Assembly (NCBI GenBank): GCA_016793585.1 | Contig: JAEUJR010000947.1 | Location: forward strand, 1 to 8,207 | DNA: 8,207 nt | Direction: 5' to 3' | Source: Archangium sp. | GTDB taxonomy: Bacteria > Myxococcota > Myxococcia > Myxococcales > Myxococcaceae | Shown: positions 5,770-8,207 of the stretch, in pieces | Numbering within the stretch: position 1 is the stretch's first letter | How the letters are laid out: each line of letters starts with the position of its first letter | The notes under the pieces: model-generated | Database searches by the model: none | What the model was told of the DNA's origin: nothing | The model's input: only the letters and a program-made list of their open reading frames with translations | Made by a program: the position numbers and the translations under genes

Positions 5770-8207
5770 TCATGTGAAGACCACGTCCACGTCGACGAGG
5801 ATCTCGATGCGCGGCGGCGAGTAGCGCCGCTTCTGAATGTGCTCGAGGTAGGTGCGGTACCGCTGATCGTCCCGCTGCTGCAGCTTCGCGATGCGCGCGT
5901 CGACCAGCTCGAGCTCTCGCGTGGCGGTCTTGAGTGCGTGCTCGGCGTCGGTTCTCGCCTCGGAGCCGACCGCGCCTTCACGCCGGCGCTCGGCCGCGTC
6001 GATTCGGTCTTCGATCGCCCGCTTCCGTTTGCGCAGCACCAGCAGGCGATCGTCGAGGAAGCGCTCGGCCTGCGTCGACGCCGCCTCGAAGCGGCGATGC
6101 TCGGCCTGGTCGACGTCGGCCTGCAGCACGAAGAGGGCCTGGTCCTGCGCGTCCTGCATGGTGGCGTCGTCGACGCGCTGCGCGGGCGGCTTCGTGTCCT
6201 TCAGCTCCTGCGAAAGCAGCTCGAGCGCAGCCGACTGTTCGAGCACCTGCCCGTCGGCGAACGAGACCACGGGAATGATGAGCTCGACCCGCTCGAAGCC
6301 GTCGAACGAGGCCTTCAGCAACCGCAGCCGCCCGGTCTTCGCGGGGGCCTTCAGCTTCACGGCGACGGCGCCACCACCGGTGTACTGCCGCGCGTCTTCG
6401 ACGGCCGCAGCGACGAGCGGGTGCCCGAGATGCAGCGAGGTGTGCCCGTCGACCGAGCCGATCGCGACCCGCACGCCCTCGGTGAACTTCGGGCCTGGAG
6501 CGATCTCGACGACGCCGTCTTTCTGCGTGAACGCAATCTGCCTGGCGCGCAGGTACCCGAGCACCACCTGCGAGAGATCGCGGTCGAGCTCGGCCAGCGA
6601 ACCGGGCACTGCGTCACGCCGCAGCCGAAACACGTGCTGCACGTCTTCGTCGAAGCGCTGCTCGATGATGCCGATGGTGCGCGAGCGCGTCTCTTCGAAG
6701 CGTTTGCGCTCTTCGGCGACCTTCTCACGCAGCGCGCGGATCTCGGCGTTCACCTCTTCGATCGTCCGCGCCCGTTCGTAGATGCGCGCGAGCTCGGCTT
6801 CGAACTCGGCGCCCAGCGCGCTGACGAGCACGTCGCCGCCCGGCCCCTGCGGCCGATGGAGGATCTGATCGGACGCGCTGAGCACGGTGCCGAAGAGATC
6901 GAGCTTCTGGCTCAAGATGTCGAAGGTGAGCGCCTGCGCCTCGTTGTCCTTCGCGATGAAGTTGATGACGGTGACGTCGTGCTGTTGCCCGTAGCGATGG
7001 CAGCGCCCGATGCGTTGCTCGATGCGCTGCGGGTTCCACGGCAGATCCCAGTTCACGACGGCGTTGCAGAACTGCAGGTTGAGGCCCTTCGCTCCGGCCT
7101 CGGTCGAGATGAAGACCCGCGTGCGCGTGCGGAACTCATGCACGAGCGCGAGGCGCATCGCGATGTCCCTGCTCGGCTGGGTCGCTTCTCCCGGTGGCAC
7201 CTCGTGTTGCCAGCGAACGAGCGCTTCGTGCGCACGTGGCCCATCGTTGGTGCCGCGGAAGATCGTGATGTCGTCGGGCCGCACCTGACCGCTCTCGATC
7301 AGGGCGTCTCTCAGGTACTCCTGCGTGACGAGCGACTCGGTGAAGATGACCAGCTTCGGCGCGCCCTGCCCCGCCTTCGCACGGGTCGCCACGAAGTCGA
7401 TCGCCTTGAGCAGCGAGCGAAACCGGCCGTCGTCGTGCACGAGTGACTTCGCGCGGGTGACGAACGACTCGACGCGTGAGACTTCGCCGCTGACGTCGAC
7501 CTTCTCGGCAGGCGCTGCGTAGTCGTCGTCACCCAGGGCGCGGAGATCGTCGTCTTCGAGATCGGCCACCAGCGCGTCGAGCTCGCGATCATCTGGAGTC
7601 TCGCCTGCAGCGAGCCGTCGAAGCCGTGCGGCCACGTGCTCGAGCGACGACGCCAGCGCGAGGGTCGACGACGCCATGCGCCGGTGGAAGCCGAGGAGCA
7701 GCAGCTTGCGGTGCCGACCCTGGAACGCGCGAATACCGGGCTCGAGCAGGTAGCGCGTGACGTCGTCGTACAGCGAACGCTCGGCCGGGCTCATCGCGTA
7801 TTCGAACCGCCGCGCCTGCCGATTGACGAAGGGCTTCTCGAGAAACGACTGTGCCTGCCGACGCAACGTGCGCTGGAGCACCTGCTTGAGCCGCGCGCGC
7901 AGCTCCTCTTCCTGACCCGGCGCCAACTGGCGATCGTCGTTCGCGCAGAAGACCTCGCGGAACGTGGGCAGATCGCCGAGCAACGTGCCGAGCGGGTCGA
8001 CGTACTGCACGAGGCCCCAGAGCTCGGCGAGGTTGTTCTGAATCGGCGTGGCGGTGAGCAGCAGCGCCGGCGTCTGCCCCGCCTGCAGCACCTCTTTCAC
8101 CCGGCCCGCGGTGCGCGCGTGTGGCGCCTCGGGGTCGTAGTCGCCCGATGGCGCGAACCGTTTGTAGATGCCCGCGAAGATCTCGTGGGCCTCGTCGATG
8201 ACGCACA
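5770..8207 (-). CDS. SNF2-family DNA helicase/translocase with coiled-coil C-terminal extension (N-terminus beyond window)
   Basis: The frame enters the window at codon 8205-8203 and ends with TGA at 5770, giving 811 visible residues. They begin at motif II (V2-I-D-E-A-H7). Motif III TATPIQNNLAELWGL is at about 51-65. An acidic linker (GETPDDRELDALVADLEDDDLRALGDDD) is at about 201-228. Motif IV-like KLVIFTES is at 284-291, motif V STEAGAKGLNLQ at 367-378 and motif VI QRIEQRIGRCHRYGQ at 393-407. This is the RecA-like core of an SNF2/RapA-type double-stranded DNA translocase. Walker A and any upstream domains lie off the window. The tail of about 380 residues has charged coiled coils (about 465-515 and 695-785) flanking a region with a beta-strand feel. 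I cannot assign that part, but it may be a docking surface. The gene ends in ATGA with a possible start of the nuclease gene, so the two are in one operon. A relative of the DISARM DrmD helicases or a repair helicase are both possible; the subfamily is not resolved. Confidence 0.93.
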   Translation of the reverse strand, partial: CVIDEAHEIFAGIYKRFAPSGDYDPEAPHARTAGRVKEVLQAGQTPALLLTATPIQNNLAELWGLVQYVDPLGTLLGDLPTFREVFCANDDRQLAPGQEEELRARLKQVLQRTLRRQAQSFLEKPFVNRQARRFEYAMSPAERSLYDDVTRYLLEPGIRAFQGRHRKLLLLGFHRRMASSTLALASSLEHVAARLRRLAAGETPDDRELDALVADLEDDDLRALGDDDYAAPAEKVDVSGEVSRVESFVTRAKSLVHDDGRFRSLLKAIDFVATRAKAGQGAPKLVIFTESLVTQEYLRDALIESGQVRPDDITIFRGTNDGPRAHEALVRWQHEVPPGEATQPSRDIAMRLALVHEFRTRTRVFISTEAGAKGLNLQFCNAVVNWDLPWNPQRIEQRIGRCHRYGQQHDVTVINFIAKDNEAQALTFDILSQKLDLFGTVLSASDQILHRPQGPGGDVLVSALGAEFEAELARIYERARTIEEVNAEIRALREKVAEERKRFEETRSRTIGIIEQRFDEDVQHVFRLRRDAVPGSLAELDRDLSQVVLGYLRARQIAFTQKDGVVEIAPGPKFTEGVRVAIGSVDGHTSLHLGHPLVAAAVEDARQYTGGGAVAVKLKAPAKTGRLRLLKASFDGFERVELIIPVVSFADGQVLEQSAALELLSQELKDTKPPAQRVDDATMQDAQDQALFVLQADVDQAEHRRFEAASTQAERFLDDRLLVLRKRKRAIEDRIDAAERRREGAVGSEARTDAEHALKTATRELELVDARIAKLQQRDDQRYRTYLEHIQKRRYSPPRIEILVDVDVVFT

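Noticed and set aside
4652..5824. 390-codon open frame on the plus strand
   Set aside because: It is antisense to the nuclease, which has all phosphoesterase motifs on the minus strand. It is a shadow of composition.
5839..7446. 535-codon open frame on the plus strand
   Set aside because: It is antisense to the SNF2 helicase, whose conserved motifs prove the minus strand is coding. The plus-strand product has no family features.

Overview
The window is GC-rich, compact bacterial DNA. Long open frames on the opposite strand are a by-product of the composition, and all recognisable genes lie on the minus strand. The codon bias (third positions mostly G/C, very frequent CTCGAG/TTCGAG-type words) and the gene content fit a high-GC lineage such as Myxococcota or a relative. 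That placement is an impression, not a demonstrated assignment.

Read in the direction of transcription (right to left), the window opens inside a large SNF2-family helicase whose amino-terminal part lies beyond base 8207. Its stop overlaps, within ATGA, a possible start of an SbcD/Mre11-like metallophosphoesterase nuclease. Three bases after that gene begins a long SbcC/Rad50-like coiled-coil ATPase. These three genes form one tight operon (about 5770-8207, 4622-5749, 1385-4618). Together they look like a DNA end- or structure-processing machine: a translocase, a Mre11-type nuclease, and an SMC-like ATPase that would clamp DNA and gate the nuclease. Repair or anti-phage/anti-plasmid defence are both possible roles.

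The most striking feature is in the ATPase gene. Its amino terminus is clearly recognisable from an ATG at 4618, but codon 36 is TAG (4511-4513). This is exactly where the invariant Walker A lysine should be: the frame reads GPNDLG-stop-ST instead of GPNDLGKST. The remaining 1,041 codons are open and keep the Q-loop, signature motif and Walker B. The gene is therefore a fresh nonsense mutant, a single-base sequence error or, less likely, a recoded UAG.

Downstream are a promoter-like element (1321-1349), a tRNA-Glu with anticodon CTC (1223-1295) and a strong intrinsic terminator (1163-1197). The terminator sits only a few bases before the start of a 315-residue four-helix membrane protein of unknown function (209-1156). 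That gene is followed after 11 bp by a small cysteine-rich CWC-family zinc-binding protein (1-197), which runs off the left edge.

There is no gene-free stretch over 300 bases. The two real gaps hold the tRNA promoter (1296-1384) and the terminator (1157-1222). I saw no insertion sequence, CRISPR array or long direct repeat.
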